Assembly (NCBI GenBank): GCA_015680685.1
Contig: MNCI01003930.1
Span: forward strand, 120,080 to 184,079
DNA length: 64,000 nucleotides
Source: Gnetum montanum
Lineage: Eukaryota > Streptophyta > Gnetopsida > Gnetales > Gnetaceae
Reading direction: 5' to 3'
Part shown: positions 1-11,613 of the stretch, in pieces
Position numbering within the stretch: the first letter of the stretch is position 1
Layout of the letters: every line of letters begins with the position of its first letter
Notes under the pieces: model-generated
Seen by the model: only the letters and a program-made list of their open reading frames with translations
What the model was told of the DNA's origin: nothing
Databases searched by the model: none
Made by a program: the position numbers and the translations under genes

Positions 1-155
1 CGTGACAACTACAAGTAAGTCTGGGAAGACAACGAATGGTTAACCTAAAGTGTTCCATGAGGCATGTAGGCATTTAGTCTGCGGAGTTCGACCAGATCAT
101 GCATGCTACTCTCGTATTCATATGGTTGAGTGTAGGGGTACCTCACCACTCATTA
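1..155 (+). mobile_element. 3' end of an Athila-like LTR (cut by window edge)
   Basis: The segment ends with the block shared by all Athila-like LTRs here (GTTGAGTGTAGGGGTACCTC, then CACTCATTA). It matches the end of the solo LTR at 40149-41138, including the CA-to-TA change at the terminus. The five bases after it (GGTAT, 156-160) would be the right target-site copy. The DNA to its right is 3' untranslated sequence of a related element, not a PBS, so this is probably a solo LTR or 3' LTR inserted in that element. Confidence 0.8.
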
Positions 156-1854
156 GGTATGATCTCAAGAAGACTTGTTGGGTTCCCTTCTTGACTTCCT
201 TTATGGGATTTATGACTTCTCATGGAATGTATCATCACTTCTCAGGTGACCAATAGAAAGAAAGCTCTATCTTTGCATGGTGTGGTTTCCATCCAAAAAA
301 TAAATAAAAAAAAATAGAACAAAAAAAATCAATAATGGAAATTTAAATCACACCCCTTAGATACAATCACGGGTTACAAGCACTAGTTATGGGGTTAGAA
401 AGCCATGTTACCCATGCCTGAATGTGCCTCTCTAAGTAAGGTCTTTTCTTCCTTCTTCTCTTTTCTTCTCTTTTTGGAGTCATGATTGTTCTTTGAGGTG
501 GTTGTGGACTCATGGTGGTTGGCAGGATAGAACACATCAATGTGAGATTACTATTCATGATATGGACTTGGTCTAAACTTGGACGGATAGGTATGTTGAT
601 CATTTTAATCATGCTTGTCATAAGAACCTATTGTGGACATGGTCAAGTACCTTACATTTGATCTCTACAATCCGTTCTCATTCCTTTATTCACATCATTG
701 CTACATGCGATTATGAGCCTTTTGGTTTTATGTAGTATAGTGCAACATCCTAACAACAACAGTTGTGTGTTGTTTGGAACAAAGGCATGGTCTACGTTTA
801 ACTTCTTAGATGCCCATAGACATCTACAGAAGTGGTTATGCAAGGGCATTATTGCAAGAGCCTACTTTGGGAAGGACCCACTTGCATAACCTTTGTTGAT
901 CATGGCTTTGAACTAACCTTCACATCTTCCAGAACATCAATGACAATTTCTCTAAATTTATGCATGATTTTGAGACTACTTCTCATTTTTTTAATAATTT
1001 TTTCCTACTTTTCTATTTCCATATCCATAAATATTTCTTGGCCATCTTTTATATTATATTTTTTGTTTTAATTATTCAAAAACCTATGTGCTTCCAGAGT
1101 TATGCTTATTAGTCATGGAGGCTAGGGATTCTTGCTTTAAAATTTTTGAAATTTTTCTAACATCCTATGTTTGAACATCATGGTAACTAATAGTAATTGA
1201 TCAAAATAATGTGAACAACTTAATGATTGTAGTTACCTCATAGCCTTGGATGGAGTATGCTATAATCACCTTGTGCTTAAATGAAAACTAAGGGATCTGA
1301 CAAGGGTTAACTATTAAGGAAAATTTACCATAGCTAATGTTGATCCTTTGGTGACTGTAGGTGATGCTAAAGGAAACATCTAAGAAAGAAGGTCTTTTGC
1401 TAGGCATGAAAATGAAGCTAAGAGAGGGACAATGGAGGATATGACCATGGACACATCATAGCACATACAAGATGGTAGCTCAAGCTTCACATGTTTGCTA
1501 GATCCATGGGGCAATGAGAAAAATTTCAGTCCACCCTTCAAGAATGTTCTACATAACTAGAGAAGCATCAACATGGTTAAAATTTTACCACCACTAGTGA
1601 CAACAAGAAGAATCATCTTCAACAAATTTTTAAGGACCTCAACAAATTTTGTATTCTTCAACATTTGTCTAGTCTTTTTGTCACTTTATCATTTTGTATG
1701 CATCCACTTGAATAAAATTTTGTAATATGGCACTCAAAGTCAATTAATAGTTTGCATGTCAATCAATAATCCCATACCTTTCCAATATTTTATAAGGAAC
1801 TTGTTATTCATTTTTTTTGACTCGATGATGAGTTTTCATTTAGTCATGGGGGTA
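156..1854 (+). mobile_element. 3' untranslated internal region of an Athila-like element (E1)
   Basis: No coding sequence is supported. The stretch is collinear with the post-integrase region of element D: the 'gcatggtgtggtt' motif (276 here, 46934 in D), the 'atgttacccatgcctga' motif (405 here, 47073 in D), and the final 'caataatcccatacc' block (1763 here, 48209 in D; also 18819 in B). It ends in a purine-rich tract, TTTAGTCATGGGGGTA (1839-1854), next to the 3' LTR. The upstream pol lies outside the window or was lost. Confidence 0.75.
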
Positions 1855-2700
1855 TGATGAGTGATGATTTGCTTGATCTTGACATCAGAGTCTTGACATC
1901 TAATGAATCACTATTTTTTGTCTACTTCGATGTTGGGGTATATACTTTGGCCTATAAATATAGCACTTTGTCTCTTTTTTTAAGTAAATTTTGCATTAAT
2001 TTTTCATAGTTTTGTTAATAGAGTAGCCAAATTCTTGTAGTTTTATTTTGTAATCTTAGAGAACAGTCAGTGAGTGTCCACAAAGTGGATTTGAGTTAGT
2101 TGTATAAAGTCTTATTCGACTAGCAATGTACCTAGATACATTCCATGAATGGTAATAAGCTTGAGATTGATTCTTATTCATTGCAACACTTTAACTTAGA
2201 TTAGATTTACTTTCCATGTAATTTATTGTTCATGTACTTAGTTAATATTTACATTTTCATGCATGTTAATTAACTAAGCACATAAGTAAGATTGCTTCGA
2301 GTATGCATATGACTCTTGGTAATCCAACAACACTTAACGTTTGGAACCCAACAACATTATATGTGTTTAGGATGTGCACGAGAAGTGGGATTGGATACTT
2401 ATGTTAGGGTAGTTGATTATTAATTAGCAATTAGACTAGTTAAATTGATTATAAATTGAGTTTCAACCTATTGTTAATTATAGAATAATAGAATATAAAA
2501 TAATGAAAATCATATGCCTTACTTTGGACTAAACCATACGTGACAAAGATACCATTAGTCTAAGTGGGAAGACAAGGAACTATGATCAAGGCATAGCAAT
2601 CTAGATGCCACAACTAGTCCCATCCATGGAATTTAATTGGATTGTGTGTGAATGCTTGTGATTCATATGGTTGAGCATAGGGGTACCTCGCTACTCATCA
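1855..2700 (+). mobile_element. 3' LTR of Athila-like element E1
   Basis: Starts TGATGAGT directly after the polypurine tract and ends ACTCATCA, an 8-bp perfect terminal inverted repeat. It has a TATA box (cctataaatatag, about 1951) and the family U5 motif of a 'cttggtaatcc' block followed by 'aacacttaacgtttgg'. Length 846 bp, close to the LTRs of B (805 and 781 bp). Upstream of the TATA box are GATGTT/GACATC half-palindromes, as in B. Confidence 0.85.
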
Positions 2701-3221
2701 CATACCAGTAATTGAAGTTTCTTACTTTCTGGAAGTTAATTTTTATAGGATTATTCCTTCCATTGAGATTCTAAAATTTGAAATATATATATATATATTT
2801 CATTGTAGAATCCATCATGATGATAGAACCAAGAATTGTGGAAAAGATGATGCCTGTTGAATCCTCTTCAAGGCAACAACAACCTTGGATCAAATTCACA
2901 ACACTAAGTCCTTGTGATTGTATTTTTCTGATTGAATTAAGGAAGTCCTCAAATTGATCAACTCAGGCATAGGCATCAAACATGGAATTTTACATTACTG
3001 TATGTAACATTTGATCAAACACCTATCTCGCATCTTCCATGTTACCACATTTTGGCATTAAAACGATCAATCCCATTGCTACACACATAACGGGTTTTCA
3101 TCAAATGTAAGTTAAATGTAGAGATTGATGATTTCAATAATATAGTTTTCTTAAAAAAAAGAGAGAAATAAGAAGCTCAAATTCCACTCAAGTTGGAAAT
3201 TCCTTTTACAAAGTAGCGAGC

Positions 3222-3274
3222 AAGTGGTAAGCACACAAGTGTCATACCTAGGAATCAACATGGATCAAGTAGCA
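3222..3274 (+). repeat. 53-bp direct repeat, copy 1
   Basis: Begins aagtggtaagcacacaagtg and continues through 'catacctaggaatcaacatgg'. It matches 4159-4211 at all but two positions. The copies are about 937 bp apart in the same orientation; flanks on both sides differ. Confidence 0.85.
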
Positions 3275-4158
3275 TTTTAGAATTTTAGAATTTTAGAAAT
3301 TTTGATCTCGTGCATCAAGGAAAAGAATGGGGAGGTTGAGCGAAATACTGCAGAAACTGTGAAATAGGAAAAACTGTTAGACAGAAAGTAATAGAAGCTC
3401 AAAGCATTGCACAATGCCTGTTGTGACACAAAATGTTTTTAGGGACTTGCACCCCTCATCAGTGTGTTTAGGTAATGCAGCTAGGTAGCAAGATCTACAA
3501 AGGCAAGGGAATGAGCATGCCAGTACATGTATAAATAGTGTTCCAGCTTCAAAATTTGAAACTCCCGCTCATTAAAAAAGCTTGTTCCCTCGTTCTCCAG
3601 ACGGCAACTTCTGGAACAACTTCACCATCGCCATAATGTTCCCAATAGGGTATGGACCCCTCTTGTCTTCAAATTCGATTTTAGTCCTTCCACTAAATCC
3701 TTGAACTTGAGGGCCCTCCTAAACCCTATACTTGCTCTGGTTCGCAGCCAAGATCCTAAGCTTCAGAACATTATTCCAGATGCTATTGCCTGTTGGAGGA
3801 ACCCTTGAAAGCTTCATTCTTTTCTTATCAAGAACAAATTCAAGTGCAGTGGTCCCACCCCCAGCTCAGCCTGAACAAGCGAGACACCTTCTAATTTTAA
3901 GATAATAATGGATTCCCTAATTTTAGAAGATGGAACTCTAGAAATTCTCCTCCTACACTTGTTGCTTAAATCACAAAGCATTTCTTCTGTAAACATACTG
4001 AAGAGGGTTGTGATTCCCTGAAAATGTTTTATGTAGTTGCTTTGCTTTTCCATTTGAGCTTTTTTGTTTTTTGTTTTGTTTTTTCTTTCTGTCTCTCTGT
4101 CTTTCCATTTTTCTTCAGTCACATGAGATCTTACTTAAAATTTTAAGTCCAAAATTTT

Positions 4159-4211
4159 AAGTGGTAAGCACACAAGTGTCATACCTAGGAATCAACATGG
4201 ATTAGGTAGCA
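4159..4211 (+). repeat. 53-bp direct repeat, copy 2
   Basis: Same-strand partner of 3222-3274 with two substitutions near the right end (atcaag versus attagg). Length and divergence exclude a target-site duplication; the pair could be ends of an unrecognised insertion or a segmental duplication. Confidence 0.85.
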
Positions 4212-5001
4212 CACGCATCTCCAAACTTCATCATCATCGGTGGAGGAAACAACTACAATGACCTTAGTATTAAACGCCTTTGAGAAGTGGAAATTCTTGG
4301 AGGAAATTCCATCATTTTAATTTTAAAGAAAAAAGAAAATCCCTCAATGATTCTTGTAACTCGTGATTACAAGGGCAACAAGAACAAATAATAGAAAATA
4401 TATATATGAACATGGCTCCTAGTAAGATGTAGTTTTATTCCATGATGGTGCTGAAATTGTCATCATAAAAATTTTGGAGGAGGCTCTACAATTTGTAGGA
4501 ATTCCACTAGAACCCTTAGGAATTTTTTTGAGGATGCATTTGAAAAATCACAGGTTCTTACCCTTGGAGATGGTGAAAAAGAGATGCACCAGTATACTAG
4601 GCAATTGGCTATGACTGCTTGTAGTTTGATTGTGGAGTGGATATTGTAATAGAACTGGTTGCTAGATTTCATCATGGAATCCTTCAAGTTGATGCAAGTG
4701 TTATTTTGGATGCATTGAAAAATGTTGAATTCTTGTTTGCATCATTTTCTTATCTCTAGGTTTTGATGGTTATTGCTAATACATAAATGCTTCACGACAC
4801 ATTGATAGTTTAAGTTGTTAGATTAAGATGGGAAATATGCCTATCGTATTGTTGATGACTGATAAATCAATCATGTGACACCAATATCATTAATTTGCTA
4901 AACTCATTATTTTACTTTAACACCTTTTCCTTTTATTCACTTCAAAAGAGGATATTTTTTTTCATGGAGAAAGGAGATTTAGGGGATATTTGTATAACAT
5001 T

Positions 5002-5932
5002 TGATGAGTGGCGAGGTACCCCTACACTCAACCATACAAGTACGAGCGTGCACACGCGATCCGGTCGAACTCCGCAGACTAAATGCCTTAACCCCACAAG
5101 AAACACTTGGGGTTAATCGTTCGTTGTCTTCCTAGGCTTGCTTGTAAGTGTCATAGTGTATGGTTAAGCAAGTCTGAGGTATATGATTTTTTTGGTATTT
5201 TTCGGTTTATCTTCTATGCTATCAGAGGAAAGGTTTGAGAAACTAAGCTAACTCTAACTAAGGTCCTAGTCTAAATTAACTAGCGTCAGCATCCGTTCCC
5301 ACTTACCGGACACACCCTGAACTATGCAACTGTGGCTTACCAAACGCTAATCGTTACTGGGATCACCACATGTAACACAAGTGCTCGAAGTGGTCGTATT
5401 GAGGTACCTATTTAGCTTAAGTGTGATAAGCAGCCGATTCCTTAGCTAGCCGTACACACCCGTGGGTGCTCGTAAATAAGTCGTACTTATCACACGTTCT
5501 AGCCTAGCAATGAGTAGCCGATTCCTTGACTAGCCGTACACGTCCGTAGATGCTCGTAATCAAGTTGTACTTGTGCGCACTAGAAAAGTAGTAAATAAAC
5601 AATAATAAATAAAGCCACGTGCTGCAAGGTTTATCCAATCAAGTTCTTCTTTATTTCCATACACAACTTGGGTTCAGGTTACAAGCTGCTCGAATAAAGA
5701 GCTGTTCACTCTAGGACTCCTACTACGGGCACATGGGAAAAATTCTAACTCTAGAGTGATCAATCTGCTAGAGCTTCGCTACTTCTAGCCAGGATTGGGA
5801 AATGAAGGGAGTGCCGCCTCTTATTTATAGATATGGCGGCGGACCGCGATATTGCGTACACGATATTGCAGGGGAAGACGCGATATCGCGGCGGCCACGA
5901 TATCACGGCTCAGTGCATGTCGCGTCTCATCA
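5002..5932 (-). mobile_element. Solo Athila-like LTR, GATATC subfamily
   Basis: On the minus strand it runs TGATGAG...CTCATCA and is bounded by a perfect 5-bp TSD, ACATT (4997-5001 and 5933-5937). No PBS, PPT or coding sequence adjoins it, so it is a solo LTR left by recombination between two LTRs. On the minus strand, GATATC-rich sequence (5832-5915) precedes a TATA box ('ctataaataag', about 5827), followed by the R/U5 sequence shared with the solo LTR at 40149 and with element F. It is richer in CpG than its surroundings, so it may be one of the younger insertions. Confidence 0.92.
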
Positions 5933-5937
5933 ACATT

Positions 5938-7529
5938 CTATATGAGGAAGACATTTGGCTATTTCTCATATTATTTCTATGGAAACTAGAGATCCCTATG
6001 GTAGTTACAATATTTTTAGCTAATTTTAGTTTTTCAATAGGACACTTGCCAACTATGGCATGTATTTCTCTAATTTTTGTAAATTTCTATGGTAATCTCT
6101 ATGATATTTGTTACCAAGAAAACACTTGGTGACCTTAGTTCAAATTTCTAATAACTTCCTATGGACATTATAACTTCTAGGGTGGTTATGAATTAATACC
6201 CCTAGATATCTATAATGCCCTTAACTTCTCATGATTATTGTAACTACTATAAGGTCACTATAAAAGGACCTTCAAAGGTAGAATGAAGGAGAGGATTTTG
6301 GGAAAAAGACAATTGAAGATTATTTGTAAGATGGATTTGCTAAAAACATCAATTCAACTACTTTGGTTTAATCTTGTGACTTCATTACTTTCTATTTTTT
6401 TTAATTACTTAGCTAATGGTTTAGAGAGTATCATGCTTAGCATTTAATTTTGGGATTCTTCCTAGGTTGCTTTCACAGCTCTGTTTTTATGCAATATTAA
6501 ACTTCTATTAAGGTTTTCCATAAAAGAGCTTGTGTTGTTAATAAGCCTACAGAGCAATTTAATGGTAATATCTTAATGAAATTGCTTTTTTTAAGCATAG
6601 AAACTTTAGTAAAATCTTTGGTATTTTGAGATGACTGAAATAATTTCATTGTTTTAAAATGTATTACCTTGGTATTTCAATCCTAAAATTGTCAAATTTT
6701 TTGAAGGTTTTGTTGAATGTAATTCTTGATAACTATTAACTAGCCAAAATAGAGACCCATACTTTATCATTTATGTAGCATTTCTAGTAATATAATAAGA
6801 TTTTCTTTTATGAAATTGCTTGTTAAGCTTAGATGGTTTGGATAATTCATAGTTAGATTGAATTAGAATAGCTTTATTGTGAAGTGTTTGCTCATGTTAA
6901 TTTATCTTCCTTAAATGTTTGAGATTTCACACAAATCTACTTTCTTTTCTTTCTATTTCTATGTCTATTGAATCTTGCTCTATTCCTAGTTTTCTTGTGG
7001 AATTTTCTCTCTAGGAGAAATTAGAAGTAGATTGGTATAATTGTGCTCAAATGTCTTTGTGAAATTTTACTTGTTACAAGTAACTTGCAATAGGAACCAT
7101 AGAGACTAAGTGATTTGACAAAATAGGAATCTTTAACAACTCACAGCATTTAACAAAGTTAGCCAAATTTCTTTTATGATAGCCAATTATAGTTTTATAC
7201 ACAATCTAACCATTTCAACATTCACAATAGCAAATACATACTCATGATTAGTTTGTTTTATAACAATTGAGTCTATTTGAAAGTATTTGGCTCTTGGTGT
7301 TGCCAGAGACCAACAATCACCTAAACCTTGTTTGAAGAACACCTTTGTTTTCCATAATCTCAACGGTCAAGAGAGTAAAGCCCCCTAGCATTGGAAGTCC
7401 CAAATAGTTGCCAACAACAATGAGATACACAAATACAATAGAACAATGCAGATAATGATTTCTTAATGTTGACACTTTCTTGCATACAAAACTTACACAT
7501 TCTCCAAGAGAATGAAGTCTTCTTATAGC
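5938..7529 (+). mobile_element. Repeat G, copy 1 (probable LTR)
   Basis: About 1.2 kb (6010-7200) aligns with 37060-38056 plus 49290-49348, roughly 85% identical by eye over the best part (6185-6290 versus 37115-37220). It has a TATA box at 6259-6265 and no coding frame. At 7294-7311 lies TTGGTGTTGCCAGAGACC, a possible degenerate tRNA-Asp-type PBS, which would make the preceding sequence a 5' LTR. Element C interrupts it at 7530; the solo LTR at 5002 interrupts its left part. Confidence 0.55.
6259..6265 (+). promoter_or_regulatory. TATA box of repeat G copy 1
   Basis: TATAAAA followed by ggaccttcaaaggtag. The same box and downstream sequence recur in copy 2 at 37185, so it is a conserved part of the repeat and probably its promoter. 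Confidence 0.6.
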
Positions 7530-7534
7530 CTTGA

Positions 7535-8024
7535 TGTAACATCCTATCCCTTGTTAAGGGTAGAAATATATTGTAAAAATGTAATTAACCTTCAAATGAA
7601 GGGATGCCTCGTTATGAGTTACAATTATTCATAGATCCCTTAGGAATGGGTTTAACTTATGTCATTTAAGGATAGGTTTAGAGGTTGTGCTAGCATGGAG
7701 TTGTAGAGCTTGAAAAGGCAAGTAACAAGATTCAAGTGAAGTGGAACAAGAAGGGACCTATCACCCCTTCGATTGGATAGCGTAACCATGGTGGAAATGC
7801 AAAATTTCTTTTAAGGCTTAAGTGGCATGGGAAGATAACCCAGAGGGTGTTATAGTACTCTCCCTCTTATTAATATAATTTTTGTCTATTTTTCTTTCCT
7901 ATTCTATGTACTAGTTATTCATTTATCAAGTATTTTATGATGTTTCCATTTTAATGCTTATGAATGCAATGGATTAAGCGGTAAATGAACATGTTTTTAC
8001 AACATCTGGGAAAGAGATGTCACA
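7535..8024 (+). mobile_element. 5' LTR of element C
   Basis: Starts TGTAACATCC and ends GATGTCACA. It aligns end to end with 26423-26913 (shared ttgtaaaaa, caattattcat, cttaagtggcatgggaag and tatttttctttcctatt blocks), with many substitutions. It is 490 bp, next to a PBS-like sequence, and has CTTGA on its left. Confidence 0.88.
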
Positions 8025-8026
8025 TT

Positions 8027-8038
8027 TGATATCAAAGA
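8027..8038 (+). other. Degenerate primer-binding site of element C
   Basis: TGATATCAAAGA lies two bases after the 5' LTR. It matches 9 of 12 positions of the initiator-Met-tRNA PBS usual in chromoviruses (TGGTATCAGAGC). Two of the three differences are G-to-A. Confidence 0.55.
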
Positions 8039-8246
8039 AAACCATAATTCAGGATTCAAAGTGGAAGAAAAATATTTTATTATTATTATTATTATTGTAT
8101 AATAGTAGTACATCCAATCAAAATACATGTAAAGGAAGAAGCAAAACACAAGAATAGGAAAGATGTGGAGTAAAGGAAATAAAGAAATACAACAGTGATT
8201 ATTTATTTCAATGGAATGAATTGAGGAGATTATAGACTATCTTTAA

Positions 8247-10377
8247 TTATACTTCCAATTCTTTATTAGTGGCATCCTTTTTTCTAAGCACTAATTTGCA
8301 TCCCATCAACCCATCACACAATTGCTTGATGTACTTACTAAGACTCTTTGTTACAGTTGCTGCATCCTCCCTTCTTTTAAGTTGGGTGTCCAACATATCC
8401 ATTTGAATTGATTGATCCTCCATGTCTTTTTTCCATTTGTTCTCTTTCCTTTACAAAAAAAAAAATTAAAATTATGAGTTATGAAAAAAAATTGAATACA
8501 AAGAAGAAAAGGGAAAGAGAAAAGAACAAGAGCTATTCACCTGAAGCCAATCATTATCAATTTGAAGAAACTATTTTTAGGTTTGCAAATGGAGAGCCAG
8601 ACATGTAGCATTCTTTGATTCTCCTAAGAGTTACTCTAGATATTTAACAACTTCTAGAGCACCCTTGGGAATTGGATGGTAATACAATGGAACACCAACC
8701 TGTACTAATTCATAGTCTTCTTTAAAGTTGCATGATTGGGACTCCTGTATGTCGTAGAAATTCTCACAAATAGAGAAGGGCTTGTTACTAGTAATTCATG
8801 GACCAAGACACTGAAGAAGCATGAGTTCTTCTTTGGCAACTACCACTATCTATCCCATCAAATAAGGGGAACCTGAGATAAAAAAGAAGGAATTATTGGA
8901 ATAGATCCAAGAGCTAGTGTTAATGTTGCCAATGGAAAGGAACCTCTTATAGGCATCACAGAAATTGATGGCATGTGTGGTGATCTAGATGAAGGAATGG
9001 GAGATGAATAAATGTGAGTTTGTTTAGAATTTACACCTACAACATCATCTCTCTCCATTTCTTGGATAAAGTACCTTTGACCTAGAGATCTCTGCATCAC
9101 AAAAAGATCAACATCACAGAAGAAGAACTAAGAAAAAGGAAAGTATTCAAATCTTAAAATAATAAAACTTTCCTTTGGTTCCTTTCCCTTATCTTTTCTA
9201 ATATCTTTTTATTGGGTTTGTTGTTGGGCTTGTTGTCTTATAACTACTAAACTACTAGAACCTTGTCGAGTATGTGGCTTATGTAAAAAGGAATTTATTA
9301 AAAAGTAAGTAAAACAATAAAATAGGCTATTATATATATATATATACCTTGGATTTTATAAGTATGATTTTTTGTTGGAAAAAACCCTTCCTAAGGTTGA
9401 AGTGCCTTGAATGGATGAAGTACCTTGAACATCTTTAGCCTATGTAGCCCTAGGCTATGCACCTTGAATCGATTCATTTTGTAGCCTAGATTGCATTGTC
9501 AAATACATAAAAGGACATAAGCAACAATAAGAAAACAATATATATACAATACTCATTACCCTTGATTTTACTTTTTATAACTCTATCTTCTTTAAGAAAT
9601 TCATGACATAAACAAGGATTGTAATGACTAAAAAGTTTGGTTGAATGGTTGCAATCTAGGATTAAACACATGATCAAGGGTATCCAGCTTATGGTACAAG
9701 GTTCAATAGGATTTTGAAGGGCAACAATAACTCCATTCATGGAATTATATAGGGTAGAAAAACAAGACAATGACCAATCATAAACTCTACCAATTATGGC
9801 ACCATGAAGTATGTAAATGGAATAGGCATTAACATAGGATTGGCATTGATGCCATAAAACCTTGCTATGGATAAGTAGACACAATTCAAAGTAAATTTCA
9901 TTGATGAAATCTCCAAGAAGAAATTGGATTTTGTAGAAAATAGAATCAATAACATAATTGGATAATTATTTTTTGAAAAAGAATTTAAATTTAGGGGAGA
10001 AAATCAATGGGATTAAAAGATCCTTGCCTTGGTGAAAACCTAAGGCTATTTGAATGTTAGTAGGAATGATGGTTATTGCTCTAAAAATTAATTGGGAATT
10101 TGAACTTTTACTTTTATTATACTAATTAAACCATTCCATGGTTAAGCCTTTCCAATATGATAGCTTGAAAATAGGGAAGACAAGTAATTTAGATAAATCT
10201 TAGAGTTATAAGGTACTAGAACTTCTCCTTCCCAAGGAAACTATGCACACAATCAGAAGCAGTGATTACATTATTTTGATGCAAAAATATAGTGGCTAAT
10301 TGGGAGCTACCTGAAGAAGCAAAAAGAGTTTGAGGTTGAGAAGGAGCTAGAGAAGAAGCTTGATGCTTTGGAGCCAT
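8247..10377 (-). pseudogene. Antisense gene-like unit of unknown function in the leader of element C
   Basis: On the minus strand a TATA box (10494-10501) lies about 117 bp before an ATG (10377) that opens an Ala/Ser/Pro/Gln-rich N-terminus (MAPKHQASSLAPSQPQT), stopped after 53 codons at 10216. Further on, in another frame, comes a nearly open hydrophobic/globular stretch whose longest piece is 132 codons (9884-9486). A Gln/Lys-rich, low-complexity part follows around 9260-9160 and an 80-codon open piece at 9100-8858. The end is a clean heptad-like charged segment (about 8440-8247) that reads as a coiled coil up to a TAA stop at 8247. The unit is broken by stops and frameshifts, or carries unrecognised introns. 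I do not recognise the protein. Antisense ORFs are known in some plant LTR retrotransposons, such as maize Grande; homology is not shown here. Confidence 0.4.
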
Positions 10378-10493
10378 GCTCTTAATGGTTGAAATACTTG
10401 ATGTTGCTTGTAAAATGTTGCAATCTCTAAGAGGAATACTTCAATCTTTCGCTGATATTATGCTATGATGGGCAAAGACTACTTTCCTTCATG

Positions 10494-10501
10494 TATTTAT
10501 A
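10494..10501 (-). promoter_or_regulatory. TATA box for the antisense unit in element C
   Basis: On the minus strand this reads TATAAATA within 'tttttctataaatacatg'. It lies about 117 bp upstream of the minus-strand ATG at 10377. It is outside any LTR, so it is not explained by the retrotransposon's own promoter. Confidence 0.4.
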
Positions 10502-10648
10502 GAAAAACAATAAGAATCTTGGGAGAAAAAAAGAGGAATAATAAAGTTAAGTTAATTAATGATTTAATAAAGTTAATGCTCACTTTTTATGATTTTTTGA
10601 TAGCTAGGTACACCAAAATGGTGTTATCTATGGCTCAACTTGTAGTGT

Positions 10649-11453
10649 TGATGACTGCGATGTCAAGTATCTGACATTAGCGTCTTGATGCAACATCAAG
10701 TATTCGATGTCAGGGGGTGTACACTAGCCTATAAATATAGCACCTGGGCTCCTAATTTGGAGTCAATTTTTAGTTTTTAATTAAAGTAGCAAATCTCTTG
10801 TAGTTTATTTTCTCCAAAGTTAGAATATTTTCTAAGTGCCTAGAAAAGGAGTTTAAGTGTGTATGGTTGTTTATTCTAACATATATGTACTTGAGTGTAA
10901 CAGTGTGATAGGAATAAAACAAACTCTTTTGACAATTCCTACAGCATTGAGAATAGATTAATGTTTCTTTTAATGCACTTTACTTTAATGCATTTGAATT
11001 AAGCAATTTCTTTCTAGTGGTCAATGAACATAAGCACGACCACTTTGAACATACATATAGTACTTGGTAACCTAGCAACACTTAACGTTTGGTAGCCCGG
11101 TAGCACTATATGTGTTCAGGATGTGTCCAAGAAAATGGGGTGGTTACTTGTGTTAGGCTAGTTGGACTATAAATGAACTAGATCTTAAATTACTTTACCT
11201 TTCATTCTTGTTGTAGGTGACTAAACTTGTAAAACATAAAATAAGAAAAATCATGTACCTCAATTACATTTAAACCATACCCTTAAGCCTCACAAGTGTA
11301 GTTGGGAAGACAACAAATGTTTTCAACACCCATTTTACTTCCTAGAAGAACTAGTGTACTTGAGAACTATAGGTCCATAGAATTCAACTGGATTGTGCAT
11401 AAATGCCTTAGTGATTCATATGGTTGGGCATAGGCGTACCTTGCTGCTCATCA
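10649..11453 (+). mobile_element. 5' LTR of element B
   Basis: Starts TGATGAC and ends GCTCATCA. TATAAATA lies at 10730-10737, preceded by several GATGTC/GACATC-type half-palindromes (10660-10715). The U5 part contains the 'cttggtaacc...acttaacgtttgg' block of the family. 805 bp; its 3' partner is 18910-19690. Confidence 0.92.
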
Positions 11454-11454
11454 T

Positions 11455-11472
11455 TGGCATCATTGCCAAGGA
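11455..11472 (+). other. Primer-binding site of element B
   Basis: TGGCATCATTGCCAAGGA, one base after the LTR. It is a decayed form of the tRNA-Asp PBS (TGGCGCCGTTGCCGGGGA) used by Athila elements; the differences are mainly C/T or G/A. Confidence 0.8.
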
Positions 11473-11613
11473 CCTTTTGGTTGTTTCCTACATTATCTAG
11501 GACCTAGTGAAAGTATTTAAATCATTGGAATGAACCTTAGAGTCATATCATATCCTAATATTACTACAAAAATATTTAGAAACACACTGTGATTTTTATT
11601 TTTCTAACATTAA

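Larger units (their letters stand above)
2701..4996. other. Unassigned repeat-derived region
   Basis: About 2.3 kb without recognisable LTR or retrotransposon protein. It holds an (AT)n run near 2785, two copies of a 53-bp segment (separate entries) and, between them, a locally less AT-rich part (3590-3830) preceded by a TATA-like TATAAATA at 3530-3537. Short open stretches there could be a decayed captured gene, but none resembles a family I can name and all are broken within about 100 codons. Confidence 0.4.

Noticed and set aside
3590-4122. Possible captured host gene fragment with an upstream TATAAATA
   Set aside because: Short broken frames on both strands, no recognisable domain; kept only as a remark in the unassigned region.
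5833-6132. 99-codon plus-strand open frame
   Set aside because: It begins inside the minus-strand solo LTR and runs across its TSD into repeat G, so it is a chance frame over an insertion boundary.
7535-8024. Solo LTR of the C family
   Set aside because: Its left flank CTTGA is identical to the right flank of the LTR at 26423-26913 and a PBS-like site follows, so it is the 5' LTR of a full element interrupted by B.
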